64,000 nucleotides of DNA from a bacterium (GTDB lineage: Bacteria > Vulcanimicrobiota > JABDET01), in the NCBI GenBank assembly GCA_021817145.1, contig JAKAVV010000004.1:1-64000 (forward strand), written 5' to 3'. The position numbers and the translations under genes were made by a program. Numbering within the stretch: the stretch's first letter is position 1; every line of letters begins with the position of its first letter. Positions 61,260 to 64,000 of this stretch are shown piece after piece. The notes beneath the pieces are model-generated. The model did not search any database. It was not told the DNA's origin and worked only from the letters and a program-made list of their open reading frames with translations.

Positions 61260-61319
61260 TGTAAAGAAAATTTTACATCTTTATTAAGGGAATTTTACAA
61301 TTGTTAACGATTTGTTAAC
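61260..61319 (+). promoter_or_regulatory. Palindromic upstream elements of the exported protein at 61404
   Basis: TGTAAA-N6-TTTACA (61260-61277), a further TTTACA (61294-61299) and two GTTAAC (61303-61308, 61314-61319) within ATTGTTAACGATTTGTTAAC. A TATGAT follows near 61342. The set resembles that upstream of the Gly-rich gene (41800-41838). Confidence 0.5.
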
Positions 61320-61403
61320 ATATTCCTCTCCAGTTTGTGATATGATAAAAACATAACATATTTCGAATAAAATTAATGATAGGTTAAAAAGGGGGCTCGT
61401 TTT

Positions 61404-63080
61404 ATGAAGAAAATAAAATGGTTTTACCGGTTTGCGGCAGTTCTGCTGTTATTAGCTTTTTCAGGAGGAACAACCTGGGCGGGAACAGGGGGATATGGAA
61501 GAAGAAATATCAATAATACCATTAATACGCAAAGACAAGGAAGAAGTATTCAGCAGGAAATTTTTGGAATGACCAGCGGAGTTTTAAATAGTTATAACGG
61601 GCAGAGTTATGAAAACGCTTTACTATCAGAACTTTCTATTTATAACAGTCAAATTGGCGGGACTCTTGGGAACATGGCGCTTGCCATGCAAAATGCAATC
61701 AAGCAGCTGCCAGCAAATGGTGAGCTTAACACAGCTATTCTTGGAACTCAAGATCCTCTTTATTTCACCTCTGATGGGCAGGTTTTACCAGGCTGGATGT
61801 ATGGAATGGGAAGTGATTTAACACAGTATTTCTATTCCAACCAAAATATCGCCAATTACTTTAGCAATGCTTATACTAACAGTTATAATTCGTCTTATTC
61901 TAACAGCTATTTTAACAATTATTACAGCGTGGATAATTATACCTATGAAAACACAAATATTAATGGGAGAAGTGTAGGAGTCAATTGTTCTCCAAACTTA
62001 GGGGGGAGCTATCAAACAAATGGTAAGGGAGATTACTGGGGTTGCTCAGGCGATTTTATACCTTATGGAGGCTCGCAATTCACAGGTTCCAGCGGATACC
62101 AATATGCGGGAACACAATACAGCGGCCAAAGTTTCAATGGAACAACCTATAATGGAACAAGTTATACAAACACAACCTCACAAACAAACTATGCAGGTTC
62201 AGGAACCTATACAAACTCTTATCACCAAGGAGTAAGCCAGGGAGGAAACACTGTCATGACAGGCAATAAAAATACTTATCAACAAAAAAGTTTGTCAGGC
62301 AAAAATACAAGTCTTTCTGGGCATCAAACCAGCGGCATAACAGGTGTAAACAATACCACGATTCACCATCAAGTCAATTATCAGCTGCTTGGCTATAATA
62401 TGAATGTAATCGATGTGAACAACGTCACCTATACGACAACAACCTATACCAACCATTACATTAATAACTACACTAATAATTATACTAATTATTGGACAAA
62501 CTACTATCAAAACACAAACTATTATGTTCAAGATTATACCACATGGACTAGTCCTCTTGTTTTAAATTTAAAAGGGAATGGAGTTTTAGAAGCTTCTGGA
62601 GGAAGATGGCTTCCTCATCCTGGATATCTCAGCCATCATCAAAGATTGTTTGACTTTTATGGAAATGGGTTCCCTGTGGTCATGGAATGGGTTGGTCCTG
62701 ATGATGGGATTCTGGTGCATTTAAAGCCAGGACAGATCAGACCCAATGGGACAGCTCATCTGACTGGTTTAAACTTCTTTGGGACGGCCGCAGGTTTTGA
62801 TAATGGATTCCAAGAGCTTTCCCTATTAGACAAAGACCATGATGGAGTTTTGAAAGGTAAAGAATTAAAAGGACTTTATGTATGGCAAGATAAAAATCAA
62901 AATGCTAAAGTGGATCCAGGAGAACTAAAATCTGTTCAGCAGCTAGGAATTACAGAAATTTTTCTGGCACACAAAAATTCTGAAGGATACTTTATACAAA
63001 ATGGGGAAAAGAAAATCATGTGGGACTGGTGGCCAAATGTATCCCAAGTGGTGTTTGTACCCAAGAAATCTTCTAAATGA
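61404..63080 (+). CDS. Exported Asn/Tyr/Ser/Thr-rich protein with calcium-binding-like C-terminal domain
   Basis: A 558-residue protein. Signal peptide FAAVLLLLAFSGGTTWAG. Residues about 130-390 are low complexity in Asn, Tyr, Ser and Thr (NSYNSSYSNSYFNNYYS, TYTNHYINNYTNNYTN). The C-terminal domain (about 395-545) resembles the VCBS/RTX-like module: SPLVLNLKGNGVL, VVMEWVGPDDGILVHL, then two EF-hand-like loops DKDHDGVLKGKEL and DKNQNAKVDPGEL. Likely a surface adhesin or matrix protein. The next gene starts inside its stop codon. Confidence 0.8.
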   Translation: MKKIKWFYRFAAVLLLLAFSGGTTWAGTGGYGRRNINNTINTQRQGRSIQQEIFGMTSGVLNSYNGQSYENALLSELSIYNSQIGGTLGNMALAMQNAIKQLPANGELNTAILGTQDPLYFTSDGQVLPGWMYGMGSDLTQYFYSNQNIANYFSNAYTNSYNSSYSNSYFNNYYSVDNYTYENTNINGRSVGVNCSPNLGGSYQTNGKGDYWGCSGDFIPYGGSQFTGSSGYQYAGTQYSGQSFNGTTYNGTSYTNTTSQTNYAGSGTYTNSYHQGVSQGGNTVMTGNKNTYQQKSLSGKNTSLSGHQTSGITGVNNTTIHHQVNYQLLGYNMNVIDVNNVTYTTTTYTNHYINNYTNNYTNYWTNYYQNTNYYVQDYTTWTSPLVLNLKGNGVLEASGGRWLPHPGYLSHHQRLFDFYGNGFPVVMEWVGPDDGILVHLKPGQIRPNGTAHLTGLNFFGTAAGFDNGFQELSLLDKDHDGVLKGKELKGLYVWQDKNQNAKVDPGELKSVQQLGITEIFLAHKNSEGYFIQNGEKKIMWDWWPNVSQVVFVPKKSSK

Positions 63081-64000
63081 TTAGAAAACGAATTGAATTA
63101 CTCTGTGTAGTGCTTTTTTGCCTCTCCCTGGCTAAAGCCAGAGGAGCGGTTTTTCTTTCTAGGGCAGATTTGGTTTATTATAAAATCAATCCACAGCAGT
63201 TTGTCATGACTCAAGTTTCTGGAAATGGAAAATGGCTTTTTGGTTTAGAGAAAACCGAAAGTTTATCCCTCGAATCTAAAAAAGAGTTTTACCTTCTTCG
63301 AGTATTTAAAATTGGAATCCGATCTTTAACCCTGGTTAAAACGATCCCACTTCCCATTGGTTATATTAGCAATGAGATTTATACTCCCAACGGATCCCAT
63401 GCCCTTGTTGAGGCTGACTGGGGAGCTGAATTTTTATTCGTTAATGTAAAAACAGGAGCAGTCAGAGTTATTTTCAGACATATCCTTGGCAAACCTGGAT
63501 TTCGCGGAGGAAACCTTCTTTTTTATCATCATCATCATTTTTATGGGAATGGATATTTTTACAATAAAGAAAGTCTTGACATTGATAATGCGCTAGCAGA
63601 AATCAATCCTCACAAGAAAGGTCTGGCTGTCTTTAAAAAAGCGCTAAACATTGGAAAATTACAAAAGAATCTTGCCATTTCGTGGGGACACCAACAAGCT
63701 TTTACGTTTTTCCCGCCGAACCATGGCTACTTTATCATGACTCCTCTCAACTTTTCTAAAATTCACCTTATTGAAGCTGATGGCCCAAAAAAATTAAAAA
63801 GTCTTGATAAAGGACTGGCTTTCGGAGGAATGGCTGCTGCGTCAGAAAATGGGAGTATTCTTTACCTTGTTAAGCATTCGGCAGCAGCAAGAGAAGTTGT
63901 GCTTAGGGAAAGGGGTTCATCGAATAAAAAAATTGTTATTTACAAAGGGGCAGCTGCATACACTTATCCATTTATTTCAGCAGACGGAAAAACAATTGTT
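63077..64000 (+). CDS. Exported protein, partial (window edge); propeller-like
   Basis: Starts at ATG 63077 overlapping the previous stop (ATGA) and stays open to the window end (308 codons). Signal sequence MIRKRIELLCVVLFCLSLAKARG. It has repeated segments of the type YTPNGSHALVEADWGAEFLFV, AAASENGSILYLVKH and PFISADGKTIV, suggestive of a TolB/PD40-like beta-propeller. A run of His (YHHHHFYGNGY) is notable. Tight coupling to the matrix-like protein suggests a shared surface role. Confidence 0.7.
   Translation, partial: MIRKRIELLCVVLFCLSLAKARGAVFLSRADLVYYKINPQQFVMTQVSGNGKWLFGLEKTESLSLESKKEFYLLRVFKIGIRSLTLVKTIPLPIGYISNEIYTPNGSHALVEADWGAEFLFVNVKTGAVRVIFRHILGKPGFRGGNLLFYHHHHFYGNGYFYNKESLDIDNALAEINPHKKGLAVFKKALNIGKLQKNLAISWGHQQAFTFFPPNHGYFIMTPLNFSKIHLIEADGPKKLKSLDKGLAFGGMAAASENGSILYLVKHSAAAREVVLRERGSSNKKIVIYKGAAAYTYPFISADGKTIV

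Overview
The window reads as chromosomal DNA from a diderm (Gram-negative type) bacterium. Signs of this are a predicted outer-membrane beta-barrel ending in Phe, several lipoproteins, a CpxP-like periplasmic protein under an ECF sigma factor, and many exported proteins. Base composition is moderately AT-rich, Shine-Dalgarno sites are usually AGGAGG-like, and genes are packed in overlapping ATGA-coupled operons. I cannot name the phylum. The gene mix (an energy-converting-hydrogenase-related complex, membrane pyrophosphatase, PPi-type phosphofructokinase, archease-RtcB) suggests an uncultured lineage rather than a well-studied model.

Layout. 1-3000 is accessory DNA: a decayed transposase, a shortened AbiEii-type nucleotidyltransferase pair, elbB and a RES/Xre toxin-antitoxin pair. 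3047-11036 is a minus-strand operon for a Hyf-like membrane complex whose large subunit has lost the NiFe-binding cysteines. It is headed by an HTH-EIIA fusion gene and faces a two-component system and a GH15 glucoamylase (11158-14724). 14898-22000 is a patchwork bounded by tRNA-Gly and tRNA-Lys: an exported hydrolase, an AbrB/RelE pair, MazG, an ECF sigma/anti-sigma/CpxP cluster, possible insertion-sequence ends and a type II restriction-modification pair.

22198-34134 holds nucleoside salvage (two phosphorylases), MtnB, AsnRS, an HDOD protein, a GT39-type transferase, malate dehydrogenase, an outer-membrane protein and an HprK/PEPCK-like P-loop protein. 34198-41744 holds an exported ankyrin protein, HicAB, two exported low-complexity proteins and an HxlR-CDGSH-E1alpha-E1beta cluster with a duplicated leader and a palindromic operator. 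41854-47173 is a phosphate/pyrophosphate block: Ppx/GppA, an H+-pyrophosphatase of the K+-independent type, an S1 protein, FtsB and a PPi-type phosphofructokinase. 47251-64000 continues with adenosine deaminase, membrane proteins, an OYE reductase, an antiporter, an acyl-CoA dehydrogenase, a LeuA-like synthase, a pterin cluster (FolE plus two PTPS-type proteins), Ndk, RsmI, archease-RtcB and two exported proteins, the last cut by the window edge.

The strongest novel signals are four. (1) The cysteine-less hydrogenase-related complex. (2) A 21-bp identical palindromic element placed exactly 22 bp upstream of a TATRCT -10 box both at the head of that operon and at the head of the RES/Xre operon; this is the geometry of an activator-dependent promoter and implies shared control. 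(3) Shared upstream palindromes for two unrelated exported low-complexity proteins. (4) A pyrophosphate-centred operon. No single unmistakably new defence or metabolic system was found; the co-regulated Ehr-type complex is the best candidate for an undescribed arrangement.
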